Shown: positions 47,444 to 62,300, counted from the stretch's first letter. The stretch is DNA of 64,000 nt from Corbicula japonica (GCA_038501625.1 JAZAYU010000010.1:6841380-6905379), one strand, 5' to 3'. Notes: generated by a model not told the origin, from the sequence alone. Made by a program: numbers and translations.

Positions 47444-48050
47444 TTCAAAGGAGTAGGTTCACAAAGGCCTAATATTGGCCTAAAAATATGTAAAATTTTT
47501 TAATTTTGTTACGTATCTTAAATTTTAATGCCATTGAATACATAGATGGTTATACTTTTCATATCTTAAAATTTTATATTGATTACTGCTAAAGGAGTTT
47601 GACAAGGGGCCATCAAAATTGCTAAAATTAAGGAAAATGTGCAAAAATTCATATTTTTGTCCTTTTTATGATCATAGCAGATTTTAGAGGATTTCGATAA
47701 GGGCACACTTCTCGACCAAAACCAAATTTTGACCATGAATTCAGCACACATTTATACAAAGAAAATTCTTTAAATTAGTTTGGTCGAAGCCTGTGCCCAT
47801 TGTGAAAACCACCAAAATATGATGAAAATTTAACAAAAAATTGCATTTTGGCAAACATTTTCAAATTTCAGACACATTTGACATACCTAATTTTTTATTT
47901 TGGTTTATGGGTTCGTCTTCAATGTCTATCTTTTCAAGAAAACAACCATTATAGATTATAAAAAGCACACATTCAGTGATTTTAATGCAATTTGAAAATT
48001 TGAGATAATTTTAGGCCAATTTTTAGCCTTCGTGAATCTACCCCTTTGAA
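47444..48050. mobile_element. 607 bp MITE with 60 bp inverted ends
   Basis: TTCAAAGGAGTAGGTTCAC and TTGGCCTAAAAATAT at the left return inverted at the right end (ATTTTAGGCCAATTTTTAGC, GTGAATCTACCCCTTTGAA). No open frame over 61 codons. A related end occurs at 53063-53105. Confidence 0.75.
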
Positions 48051-48972
48051 CATAATAAGAGAAATCGTCACTTATATGCGAAGTCATTGTATATCCTTCG
48101 TTTTACATACAGTTACAATAAATTCGCATACAAGTATACAAGTGGTGAAATTTTTGTTTCCTAATTTTATGAAATTGCCATTTCAATCTGTTCGTACTTT
48201 CATAAATCAAGGACATTAAATCGAGGTAAAAGTTAATGGTTATTTCACAAAAAGAAGTGAAAATGATATACAATGTACATATACATGTATATCTTATTAT
48301 GTAGCATGATCAGAATCTACTCTGCGAAACTTAAATAATATGATCGGTGGTTATAATATTGGGTAAGCATTTTTCTCCGTTGTTCTCCATAATTTTACTT
48401 AATAGACTTAATGTTACTCAATGTTTCTTTTCATCTATTTTAATGACTTTATTGGATTCCTAATATTTTTCAAACTCGAAAAATAAACATATTTGCCATG
48501 TTCACTTCTTTTCATAAAAAATCATTAAATACCGTACACGCTTTTGGAAACCACTGACATTTAATCGTGGCTGGGGTAAAATCATCAAGGCTGTGGAAAT
48601 TCATGTCTCCATATTTAAATAGGGATACTTGAGTAATTTGAACATTTCTGTGCAATCATGTAATCAAACGTGATTGCTCAGCCGTTACACAGAAGTTTTA
48701 GCCGTTTTCAGCATATCCTCTTTACAAAAGCTAAGGTCGATTTTGTGACTTTTAGTTTTACCCTTACCTCGATGAAATCTCCCTTATTTATGAAACCATG
48801 AGACGATTTTGATTCACTTTCTTAAAACGGAGTAAATTTTGATGCATCTTATTATGTTTTAAATTGGAATAGTGTTATTCAATTCCTTACGGAGAATAAA
48901 ACTTTTATGAAGTTCGGTATAGTAAGAACATTGGTTAAGTGTAGTTCATAGAATTCTTTATTAGTAGAATCA

Positions 48973-49095
48973 TATAATATATGCGGTGTACGGACAATTG
49001 CGGCAATATTCCGATAAATGAAAGTCTTGTGACTTTTGGGTAACAGAAACAGCAAGAGGTCAAGCCAACAGCAACAGTTAATTCCTCGAAGAGTA
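48973..49095 (+). promoter_or_regulatory. Candidate core promoter and 5' leader of the LRR gene
   Basis: TATAATATA at 48973-48981 lies about 120 bp before the first coding ATG. A four-codon upstream frame (ATG AAA GTC TTG TGA, 49018-49032) is in frame with the main start and stops before it. Neither the start of transcription nor a missing upstream exon can be decided from sequence. Confidence 0.3.
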
Positions 49096-49204
49096 ATGTT
49101 GGTTATTGTAGTCCTATTGGCGCTTGTGGAGACATCAGTTGGATGGAGTGGAAGTAGTTACTACAACGACAGATACGGTGCTGATGGCATTGCATATAAC
49201 AGTG
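49096..49204 (+). CDS. LRR gene exon 1 (signal peptide)
   Basis: The first ATG after the in-frame TGA at 49030 starts a hydrophobic signal peptide, followed by WSGSSYYNDRYGADGIAYN. It ends one base into a codon at donor GTAAGTG. The frame is open upstream to 49033, but no other ATG lies there. Confidence 0.88.
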
Positions 49205-52200
49205 GTAAGTGTTATTTGCCCAGGGTTATAAAACTGAGCATGGAAACCAGTCTCAAATCTCAAGCATCTGATTGGCTGAAATGGCGACCAGTCGCCATTT
49301 CAGCCAATCAGATGTTTGAGATTTGAGACTGGTTTCCAATCTCAGCTTTATAACCTCCAGTCATTATTAGATGCTCTATTAGATATTGGTTTAACAACCA
49401 TTTAATATACAGTAACTACCATTCAATTTACAGCTCTGGACCATGTTATTATTATTATCATTAGATGTTGGTTTAACTGCCATTCAATATACAGCTCTGG
49501 AGCATGTCATGATTATTATAGATATTGGTTAAACATTCATTCAATTTACATCTCTGGAACATGTTATAATTATCATTAGATATTGGTTTAACTACCATTC
49601 AATATAGGGCTCTGGAGTATGTCATTATTATTATTATTATTATAGATATTGGTTTAACTACCATTTAATATACAACTCTGGAACCGCTTGTTCATTTTTT
49701 ACAAGGGATAAACTAACCTAGTGCTAAATTTAGAATATTTAATATTTCTTACCAATGAAATCTTGGTGGGTGGCATTCATAAGCAGTCAGTCTTTGAAGG
49801 GAAAGTAATCACTGGGTACCGAGCACATGGAGATTCATGTATGCAGCTTACTTTAAACAGTACGAAAATACAGAGTCACCTCCTTTGTACGACAATTATT
49901 CAAGTTTATAGGTACACTTGGGTCCTTCTTGATACATTATAAATATAATATAATTCAGACTTTAAAATGATGTGTTGTTAACTTGGTTCTTAGCAAATTT
50001 TGAGTAGAATATTATAACGGCAGTCATAATGATTGTGTATCATGATTACAATATAGATTTATATATCCCATATGCCATTTCATAATAAATTATTCTTTGC
50101 AATACAGTTTTGTAGTCATTTTAGATGCTCTGGCGGGTTTTTTTAAATAACGTCGACCGGCTATTACATTATAATTTTACGAAACCGATATATGATAATG
50201 ACACGTACTTTTATCCATTTAAACTTTTAATTAAAAGATATGATAGTATGCATTAAAGGTTACTATAATTTGAGGAAATTATGCGGAAGTCAGACTTGTT
50301 AAATTGAATGCTTATTTTAAAATGATCAGTTCGACCATTTACTTGATGTTTAAGATGACAATGCAAATGGATTGTGGTCAGATGTAGATAAATACTTACC
50401 TCCAAATCCATACACCGGCGGCCCGGTCTCCACTGGCTGTACGTATGACCAAGCCACGCAAGTAGTCAAGTCATGTTCAGGAACTTCTGTGTAAGTTCAT
50501 TTATTTTGTATCTTTAATTTTTTTCAATCGTATTTGAAACTTGTTTTCTTATAAACATATGCTCTCTTTTCCTTCCATTTTTGGCTGCTTAAGGAGGTGT
50601 CACTTACTGATATGCATATTTGGGTTAAACAGTATTTCTTCAATCAAAATGCACATATAATTATATAATACAATGAAAAAATGTCATTTTATGGATTAAA
50701 GAACAAGCGAGAACGCTTATATAAACTCTTCTTCATGATAAGCATATTTCACTTTTATATTAAACGTTGTGCTAAAAGTATTATATTGTAAAAGGAAAGC
50801 TTAACTTGACATTTGTTTTGAAAGAAAAACAATTTAATAAAATAAACGCTACAGATGTGACGCTCAAATTGCGACCTTCTCCAGTTTCAGCAACTCGTCA
50901 GGTACATGATATATGTACAGCTCCTTTTCCGTGTACATATGTATTGTTGACAATGTTCAACTGTACATTTATTCTATAAGCACGAACTTATAGATCGAAA
51001 CCAAAAATAAATCGTTTGATCTTTAGCAGCATTAATAGCACACGTTAAGAGTAATTTTATAATTTAATGCTTTTTAATTTTAATTTTGCTCCAAGGTTTG
51101 AACGAAATTATTATAGATGCAGGTATATTCAAAACTTTTTAATTTGAACAAATATTTTTAATAATATTAAATAGTTTATAAACCTAATTGTATGAAAACA
51201 AAGTGAACTGGCTTTTTTCCAAAAAAGTGAAATATGCAGATCAGGAATCGCCACACTCGCAAAACACAGCCTCCACACGGAGCGAAAAAAGAAGAGGGGA
51301 AGAGCGAGCATGTTTGTTCACAAACAATAAACGACAAATAGAAACCTTGGGGTTACCGCCTTGGAACGGTCAGCGGGCAAACAAATTTCCACTTTTGGTT
51401 AAAACCAGGTTCTAGGGTGCAACAATCTCACACTTGTCCAAACAGGTTCTCATATTACAAAACAAGTACAAGTTGTTTTGGGGAAATAACTCCAACCCAC
51501 CATCTGCAAAAGCACACAAACATATAAAACATACGACGTAAGAACCTCATTGCATTGAAAAGCTAAAGAACTTAATGACCATACCGAAACAAGAGAACCT
51601 GGAGTCAAATCAGCAAGAACACGATGGCAGGGATGAAAGAAGCAAATCGAGCTTCTAGGTTCTTTAAAAAGGTTTCCCTATAAACCTTCATAAACTCTTA
51701 AACCCCTGCCACCGTCGTGCATCCAATTTGAAAGAGGTAAGCATAATGATCAACTGGGTTAACCACCAGGTCGGCAGAATCAACCGTACTTCGATGTGCA
51801 CGAATTACTTGCATCTGAAAGGTTAGGGTTCTTCCAAACAAGGACTATTCTTTAATGTACAGGGTACTAACAAACAAGGGGTGTTCTTTAATGTAAAATT
51901 GTACTAACATACAGGGACTTTTTATTAACGAAATGAGAGTGATCTAACTTGTTTTGAAATTAGCACCATGGCATATTTAATTCAGAAATTCACAACAGTT
52001 ACTGAACTATGAATATCAGGAATAGCCACACAAACAAGCGTACAGAAAAGTTTGTATGCAAATTGGACTTCTTTACTCGTGATCTAAGTAATACGTTACC
52101 TCATTATCATTGACGTAGTCATAAAATGTATACGAGTGTCATTGTTTTCATTTATATAATGTTTTAGAGTTCTGGCTAATCTTGGCATGCCGAATATAAC

Positions 52201-54620
52201 CGCAGGAACGTTCAGCGCAGGAACTACTTCAATGTACGTTCACCTTTTAGATATTTTAAAACAATAAATTTGGTAAGCACTTCTGGGTAGTTATGTCAAT
52301 GATATGCCGTGAACAGATTGTAGAGGACAAACAACGTTCTCGCCAATGTTATTTTACTCTGTGTTTCGTGATACCATGATATTTCAGATCAAATTTAATC
52401 ATCATATTGACCTTTTTGTGGATTTCTTTTCCATTGGCGTTATAATATGAAATTTTAGTAATCAATGTTTAATATTTTATAAATAAACCTACAGAAAATA
52501 ATAGATAAGTAATAATTAACAAATGTCTGATATAATGGCACCATGATATGTTTTCTTTACTTATTTCCAATCAAATTGTTATAATTGATTATTAGTCAAG
52601 TTTTGCATGTGTTAAAATCTGGATAAAACATTGTGATAATATTCTCAAGAATTTTAGTTTAAAAGTAATATATGCATATCAGGAATTGCCACACTCACAA
52701 AACACAGACCCCCCCCCCCCCATGCAGCGAAAAAGAAGAGAGAAAGAGAGAGAGAGAGAGAGCATGTTTTTATAAGTTATCAATTCAAATAGGACGCCAC
52801 AAACAATTAACATAGAAGAGAACCTTTGGGGATACCGCCTTGGAACGGTCAGTGGCAAATCAAATTGCCACTGGGGGTTTAAACCAGATTCTAGGGTGCA
52901 CCAACCTCACACTTGCCCCAACAGGTTCTCGTATCATAGAACAAGTACAAGATGAAAAGTTTGTATGGAAACTGTATTCATCTCTTACTTGAAAATCAAC
53001 CAAATGAATGTAGATTATAATCAATCAGACTTTCAATGAAATAGATTATATTATCATCTTCATTAGTTTAGGCCAACAGTTAGCCATTGTAAATCTACTC
53101 CTCAATGCTAAAACCAAAATTATATGATATTTATTAAAAACAGTTAACAGAAAGAAAATTGCAGGTATATTCTGTAGTTGTTGTTGTTGTTTTTTCAGTA
53201 TAATATGGGGTTGCAGCAATTTCAAATTTTTCGAAGACAGGACTTTTGAAAACTTAACAAGTCTGACATACATGTAAGTATTTAAAATTACAAAAAACAG
53301 TCGTGCCAACTGTTTAACACGAAATAATTGTTTACCCTCGTCTTAGTTCAATAAATAAAAACTGTTTCCTTGTGGAGTCAGATTATGCTAAAATTGCCCA
53401 GCCAGTTACTGCATACATGTGATTATGACTTGTTGTTGTTGTTTTATATATCTACTCTTTCTATTACTGAATATTGTTTAAATATTCTCCAGAAAAGTCC
53501 AGGATACGAGCTTGAATCATGTTCCAGATTTGTCAAACTCACCTGTCAAGACAGTGTAAGTAACTGCAGTTTTCAGATATTTAGTTTTGAATACAAAGCC
53601 ATGCCGTCACATTTCTGGATAAAAATGATTAATATTATAAGATTGTTGTTGACCAGCAATCAATTATGGTGTATATTTGCATAATTGTTTTATTCTTCTA
53701 TACCGTTCAAAGTGTGCGAATTCATTAAAGAGATTGAATTATCCCGATGCGTGTGCCAAATTTCATTGCAATAAATCGAACATAAAATAATACAGACAAC
53801 TTTTAATAATTGTACAAAGTAGAACTTGAAGCACGCCGACGTCAACATTCAGCACTTTAAACGTCAAACTGAAGAGCGCGGTTAACTTTCTCAACGTACT
53901 CGACCTTTATAACATCGTATTACCTATGTCGGTGAATCCACTGTACATATGTCACACGGAACCGCTGGGGAATAAAGATATAATCTCCTGTAACGTATTC
54001 CGCAATTCATCTGAGGTGTCGAACTGATGACCTTGTAGTTCCTTCTTAAAGTTTGGGAACAGGAATTGTCGGATTCCCAGTCGCTATATCAGCCAATCAG
54101 ATGCTTGAGATTTGAGACTGGTTTCCATGCTTAGTTTTATAACATTGGGCATAGGTGCTGCCTTGGGGTGATCTATATCTTTTATTTAATTCTTTATCTT
54201 ATTTTTTGATCAAGATATTTTAAACGCCTTCGCATTCTCAGATTCGGTTTAATACAAAAAAACGATACAAAAAAAACCCTATATCGTTAAACACACAACA
54301 AAATATGAACAAAAAAGCCAAGCAATAGTCGTTAAAGTCAAGGTCAAAATGAAGTGATGTACATCAGAGAAGTTTATTTAAAGACATTTCAAATTGATAC
54401 TTAATCGCCAAATTAGTGTGATCTGATAATAAAGCATGCAAGAGCTTGATAACGTTCCCTTAACATATTTAATAAACTGGAAAAATTAAAATGTTTTGAT
54501 TGTCTGCAATTGGTTTATCTGAATTTCCTTAAAAACGGATAAAAATAAGATTTATTTTGGAACGTTGAATTTGACATTTCGATACGGATTCTGTTTGATT
54601 TAGAATAAAAACTAATATGC

Positions 54621-54679
<59 letters not shown>

Positions 54680-56279
54680 CTATGACATGTTTAATTAAGC
54701 CAGAACAAGTAAAAGTATTGTTAAACAATAAATTGATACATTAAGATCCCGTGAGATGCTTCCTGGAAACTTGATTTTAAATAATATATGCTAACAATAC
54801 TAAACTTACCTGGTTTTTACTGATGTTTTAGGAATCTTGCCGGGAACGCAATCAAGATGAACACAGAGAACCACCGAGGATGGCATTTCAAACCTACCAT
54901 TGAAAGACTGTGAGAATTTTAAACAACACACTCAACATTCTGAAAATTATATATATATTCGGATGCGTTTTTGGTCTGACGGACATTTCATAAATACTTA
55001 AAATTGAAGAACAGTACTTATACTTTTTATGTTACTTCAAGTCAATTATTTTTTTAAAAAAAACTGTTTACCATGAAATACACTTGATTGAATGTTTGAT
55101 TTATCATTATAGTGCTTTAATGAACAATCAGATATACTGGATACCTGATGGGATGATATCAGGGCCAATTCTCCGCATTGTGTAAGTACAATATATACCT
55201 AAACCGAAATTGTTCATTGTGTACGTAGAAACTACAGAGCTACCTGGAACAGAACATTGAAATTAAAATTAGTGAGAACCAACACTGCCCATTATAAATA
55301 AAAAGTGAAATATGTCAGGAATTGCCCCTTTGAAAAGACACAGCCAATCCACACATTTTAAAAGTGGTGAGGAAAAGAGAGCATAAGTGATAAAATTATT
55401 GATTTCAAAATAGACACCACGAACAATTAAAGAAAATAAGAACCTGATGGGCCATGCCATAGAATGATCAGTGGACCTGAAACTATGCCACTGAGGGTCT
55501 AAACCAGGTTCCAGGATGCACCAACATCACACTTGTCCTAACAGGTTTTTAAATAACCCTACAAGTACAAGTTGTCTGGATGTATTAGGCTATTAGCTCC
55601 AACTCACCCATTCGATCATACGAACAAGCAAGTACAAATTGTCTTGGTTCATTGGCGGCAACTTACAGATCAAAGTGATATCAGTCTGTACTAAAACAGT
55701 GAAAGCAAATAGGACCAACACTTCGCATTAAATGTTTAAATTCTTCATTCTGAGATATTAACACCAGCAGCTCACATTTCGTTGGTTTAAATGCTGTTTC
55801 ATTTTGAACTTCAATCTGCTTCTTTTATCCCTGTCATCGTGTTCTTGCTGCTTTGACTTCAGAGGCTCTGGTCTCGGTAAGGTCATTGAGTACCCGCCAT
55901 TTTTCTTTATAATGCTATAACCTTCTTATGTTTTGTATGTTTGTGTGCTTTTGCGTGCAATAGTGTTTAGTGGATGTAGTGGATGAGTGGGTTGGAGTTA
56001 TTTCACCAAGACAACTTGTACTTGTTTGTTCATATAAGAATCTATTGGGGCAAGTGTGATGTTATTGCACACTAGAACCTGGTGTAAACACCCAGTGGAA
56101 AACTATTTTGCTGCTGACCATTCCAATGCGGTACCCCAAATGATTCTCTTTATTATTAATCGTTTGTTGAGGCTAATTTTTACTGTAGTCTCTTATAAAC
56201 CCATGTTATCTTTTCCTCTGAACTTTTAGGATGCATAGGGAGGCTGTACTTCTGGTTGTGACAATTTCTGATATGCTTA

Positions 56280-56340
<61 letters not shown>

Positions 56341-59300
56341 CTTTTAAAGTCTATTCTATACATAGAGGAAAATGCAGCCAACTTAAATTTTGTAACAACT
56401 TGAAATAGAGTTTAAGTAGCAGATACAATGACAGTACTTTAACTACAAGTAGCTTTCAAAAAAAACTCGTTTGAAATGCAATCGCGTCTCTCAGATCTGA
56501 AGATACTCTTTTGGCCCCATTTATCCGTTTTATATATATTTAACATTGAAAACGCTACAAACTCACCCTTGATGTGCGTTCAATATATATCATGATACCA
56601 CTTATTTGGTACATAATATAATTACTTTGTGTTTACAGGAGCTTTGGTAACAACAAGTTACCACAGATTCAACAGGCGATATTTGGCAGTGTACCATCAC
56701 TGATCTATCTGTACGTTCATTATTTTATGCATCGAACCATTAGCAAGATTATTAATCTAAACGCTTCAAACTTACAATTCATTTTACATAATTTAACATT
56801 CCATTATAAAATTAACATAGGCAAAAATGTAGTTCTATATGATTTATTATCTGCCTGACAAACAAAGATTCAAATGTTAAGCACAAATTATTGCAAAATG
56901 ATTGTAGTAAGTTTACTAAGATATTTAAATAAATCAATCCATTTTGTATTTATACATTTTGGTAAAGCATTCGCATTAACTATCATGTTTGAGTTTATTT
57001 TGCAGAGGTATGGATGGGAACGACATTACACGAATCACAAAGAACAGTATTGCACCACTAGCAACAAGCAATTTTAAGCATCTGTAAGAATAAATCTTTC
57101 AATTTTTCGTGCAAAATATCAAGTAATTTGTTCAGGTGAGGAACGTTTTCGTGAAACATATGAACATATTTATTATCTGATTTCAAGGAATGTCTTTATC
57201 AATGTATTATTAATTAACTGCGCTTATTAATGTTATCGTAAAATAAATGCAAAAAAAATTAAATATGCATATCAGGAATGGCCACATCCATCATACACAG
57301 CCTCCCACACAGCCAAAAAGTGGAGAGGAAAAGAGAGCATGGTATTACAATAATCAGTTTGAAAATGGACGCCACAAACAAATAACGAAAGTGAGAACCA
57401 GAAGGGTTACCGCCTTGGAACGGTCAGTGGCAAAACAAATTGCCACTATTGCACTGCAACAAAGTTAAGTAGTAAATGACTTAATTTCTTAAATGTTTTA
57501 ATTCAGTTATTTTATTCTCGAGTCATATACGAGACGTAGCGGTTAAATGCATCAGAGACCCGCCTCTCCCGCCTAAACTAACACCTTGGTGAAAAGATTC
57601 GAGAAATATCATGTAGATAAAGAAGAACACATTCCTATCTGGCGAATTTCAAAGAAAGTCTTTATTTTTTGTGGGGTGGGGTGGGCATTGAACTCTCATT
57701 TTTACATGCAAAGCTCGCCAACAAAAAAAATAACATTCATAACTTTTTACTTAAAATTTCATTACTGCCCAACAAATTGAAACTGAAGTATGTATTAAAC
57801 GAGTCTTAAAATCTTCCTATTTTTATTTAGTTCATCCAAAATCTGCATACGAATGTGGTCATAAAATTGACCAACAATGCACAAGAATAGGTTGTCTAAA
57901 GAAACGATTGTCAAAACTCTTCAGTTGATATAAAGACCTAGGTTTACGTCAGCCTATCGTAGGTTTGGAATAGAGACAGATCAAAACTTCTGGCACAATA
58001 TATCAGTGTATAAAAAATAAACGAGCTTAGCTTAAAATATTTATAGCTTATTTTTAGAATTCTTCATTTTGCTCAGTAAAGTTTTATATTCCAGGAATTT
58101 GAGCAACAACGAGATTGTTTTTATCCAGTCGGACACATTTAGTCAACTTCCGAATATCATTATCTTGTAAGGATGTTCTACATTATATAATCACTAAATT
58201 ACTTTGAATATTATATGATAAAGCGAAACAAAGTTAGGGCTTTCTACTTTTTCATTTTACTTTTTAGAAGTTTATGTTTATATTTCTAGGCAGCATTAGA
58301 TTTTATGCTTGTCAAGGTCAACACTGAGTTTAATTAGAATTACGAGTACATATCTTAAAACATTGATTAAATCATCGATGTAAATCATACTTTAAAATAA
58401 TTAAATCAAAATTACATTATATGCTCACCATCGTTTGAGATGGCTCGAAATCGTATTGATTATTGGTTAAAATATAGAGTTGCGCTTAACACGCGGCTAG
58501 GCGGCGAGGGCATTAACATAAATTTCCATTACTGACCATGACCTGGCTAAATTAAACAGAACCTGCAATATTTTCAAATTGTCGTGTTCCCTGGCTTTCA
58601 AAGTTCACTTTTCATCTATTTTAATATATTTTAATTGACTTTGTTCTTTTTTCCAGAGAGCTTCATCAAAATTCATTGACGACAATCAATGTTAACGTGT
58701 TCTATGATATGCCCAAACTGGCTCATCTGTAAGAAGTTAAACTGCAAACTACACTTTTTGAAAAAATACATTGCTATTAAGGCTACGAGTCGAGTACTTC
58801 AATCACCGACACATCTGAGTCTCAGAGCTTTTCATTACTTAATTACATGTAGTCGTGTTATGTAGCTTTAAAAGAACATTGTTCATCTATTTTATTATTA
58901 GTCTGAGAGTAACGTTGTCTATGCCTTTTGGCGACCATAAAAAAGTATCCCCGTACATTCAATCAGTGCTGTTATCAGTTACAGTTTGTCCTCTAAAAGG
59001 TGTTAAGCACGATTTTCACATTAAATTTTGTTAAAATACTGAACTGGGCGTGGACAGTAATATGCATTTCTTTTACTGCTCAGGGACAGGCTCAATCAAA
59101 CTAAGCTTGCTATATTCTGCTATATTCTGATATTGTCGTGTTCGATGGCTTTCAAAGTTCCCTTTTTTATCTGGGGGTCCTTACGCCTTTGACCACATAA
59201 TGATGCTAGTCTGAAAATACCGCATTAAATGTTTTCATGCTCATCGCCAAACATTTACCATCGCCTGGATGTATCAAAGTTGTAATGTTGACTGGTGGAA

Positions 59301-62300
59301 ATATTGATTTGCGCTCAACCCAGAGCTAGGCAGCGTGGACGCCAAACTGAATTTCCATTACTGCTCAAGGCCAAGCTCAATCAAACCGAGCAATATTTTG
59401 ATAAATATTTGGCGTGTTCTGTGGCATTCAAAGATCCTTATTTACCTATTGTAGTTAAAAGAATGGCATCACACTATATTTATATAAACAAATGTAAAGC
59501 GTAAATAATTTAATATAATATCAACTCTAAGATTTATTTTCTATAACAGGGATTTGCATGCTAATGACATTAGTGCATTACCGAGCAAGTCGTTTAGGAA
59601 CCTTCCGTCACTCAAAGAATTCCGTCTGCATTCACAGAAGACAAAAATGACATCAATAGCATACGACGCCTGGTACAACATTAATGACAAGCTGAGAGAA
59701 CTGTTAGTAGTTTTTGTAACGATTGCTGGTCTGTAAAGTTTACACTATAATTAAACAAACAATACGGTTTGTAGCAAGTGAACACCAAACGTTTCGATAG
59801 TGTTAGGTATAGTCATTTAATGTTTTTACTAGGCCTTGTTTTACTGAAATTGAAATGAAACATTATGTTTTTAAATTATTAGGAAAGTTTTGTATAAGTT
59901 AAAAAAAAGAAAAAGTACATTTGAATTTCTTTAGGAATCAATTTTACATGTATCCGTCACGTCACAGGTTCAAAACTATTTAACTGTGGTTGAACTCGAA
60001 AGATGTACAAGGTACGTTAAACTGAAATTCATGTTAACCTATAGCCATCATGCAATAATTTGAGATTTTGATTTATATTCAGAAGAGAGAGGTCAATTTT
60101 AAACCTTTAATTTTTTTCAGATTTGTAAGCAGTAACGCATTGCCAACATTTCCACATCAAATTTTAGGAGAAGATACCTACCCTAGCCTTCTAATACTGT
60201 GAGTATTCATGTATTAGTCTTAATTTAATGATGGTTTCCTTATAAGGCGAAAGGGCTTACCGTCTAAATAACAATACTTATTGTATTGCTTCTAAGTTTA
60301 TGTAAGAACTGTAAATATGATTTGATTTTATTTAAAACTGTTAAAAATAATACATGTATCACAATATGGTCGAGCTTAACTCTTTTTATATGGTTTTCAG
60401 TGCCAGTTTTTTTGTAAAGCAATGTAACGTCATTCTGTGAGTTTCGTTATTTGTGTTCATTCTCGTTTGTGAGTATTCATGCGTAATTAATAAATTATTG
60501 TTTTGTGTTCTGTTTGAATTTTTCTTTTCAGGCATGCAGATAACAACGTTATTAAGAATCAGACAGAATACGGAAAAGAAGCTTTCCCGGCTAACCAGTA
60601 CACCTTACACAGTCAGAGGTTCAAGTCATTCGTGCCGTTTTCAACCCTTCCAAACCTTGCTGTGTTGTAAGTATGGGCTTACTTGTTTTACTTTTTTCTT
60701 GTTTTCGGATAATTTAATGTGGTTTCTGCTTTAGGTTTCGCTTAGCACAGTTATAGGCTGCGTGTAGAATAACTGTCTATGAACAGGCTCAGCTGTATTG
60801 AAGTTGCAATTATAACAGTCGCATCTTCATGCATATTATTGTCCAGGCGGCATAGACACACATATTATTATTGTGCTCCACGGTTTTCATAGGTCGTAAT
60901 AATGATAACATCACTGATTGAATGTACGGGCCGACGTTTTACGACCGCCACACGGCACAAACAACGTTACAGTGATGGATGAAAAAGGAATTGTGAACGC
61001 CACCGATCATGACAATTGTCAAAATAATGCAGGCTCAGTTTGATAAGTCTGTTCATGAGACGGATCCGGCCTGCTGGATTATTTGGCTTTATAAGTAAAC
61101 CTATGATTTTGTCTGTTGTAGAGTATTATACAGCAATTTGATCGTTTACATCAACAGAACAGACTACTGCGAGCTCAAGAATCTACAAAAACTGTATCTA
61201 GATTCAAATTTGATACGCGAGTCAACAATGGATGTTGATGCATTTGCTTGCCTACCGAAACTCTGGTATCTGTAAGTATGGAAAAAAAATATCTGTTTAA
61301 GTTCAACATTTGAAGTGATTATGAAAAACTACACGTGTGGCGTATGTGTTGTAATATTTTGAAAAAAAGGGGTGGACTGTGTTATATTGGAGATTCTTTT
61401 GTAAGAGATACCTTAATAAATGTTGAAATTATTGTTTACACTGAAGTTAACTTAAAATATTGCTATAATTGCAATAACAATTTGAAAGATCACTATACAA
61501 TTGACAAATCTATAACATTTTATGAACAAGTTGTGTGTGTTCTTGTTTGTTTACATAGCCAATATATACAAACGAAAATGAAAAACAAAATAATCGAAAC
61601 TCTTTTTAGGTTACTACATGTAACTACATGTTACTACATGATGCCAGTTTATGCAGCTTATAAAATGGAAGATGATTTTGAAAGTTGTCTGTTAAAAATA
61701 TATCGATTTAATAAAAACAGATCTCAAATATTTGGCAAAGGTGAACATGGAATAGACGGAAATGGAAGAGATTTTGTTCTATCTTTGTATAAAAGAGTCG
61801 TTTGCTTGCAAAATAGTTATTAAAGTGGCTTTGTCTTATTTATCTTGACTTCAACTTCTAAATTTCATTTGTAATATTGGGTATGAATCTCATCATGCAA
61901 AATAACAACATATTCGTTCTTTCTTATTAGAAGTCAAGATATATATACAGTGAAACTCCTCTATTATGAATACCTCCGGGACTAGACAGAAGTGGTCTTT
62001 TCAGTGGGGTGGTCTCAATATAGGAGAAGCAAATATAAATTTTAAAAAAGACTGTTCAAAAAGACATTGATATCGTGGTTTAATTATCAGGCTGTTCTGA
62101 ATTTCGGGATAAGGGGCTTTACTGGTTTATTGGTTTGTCTTTAAATGACCCACAATACAAGAACAATAAATCTGCACTTTGTACAATGTAGCTGGAAAGT
62201 TTGTGTATGTCTTTAGCCCTAAAATACAATTTAATAATTCAGTTAAGTGTAGAGAACAATGTCTTTCAATGAGCTGAATGAGTGGTATGACGAATTAATT

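Noticed and set aside
49036..49326. Longer form of LRR exon 1 starting at TTG and reading past 49204
   Set aside because: TTG is not a plausible eukaryotic start here, and past the GTAAGTG donor the frame runs into the MITE palindrome.
55269..57468. Short frames in LRR introns such as those ending in IPDxxHIS-type words
   Set aside because: All are translations of repeat C copies.
61335..61823. 162-codon + frame in LRR intron 15
   Set aside because: The longest unexplained intronic frame, but no recognisable domain, A/T-driven composition and repeated YYM/CYN residues; it does not join exon 15 or 16 by phase. Kept as chance unless transcripts appear.
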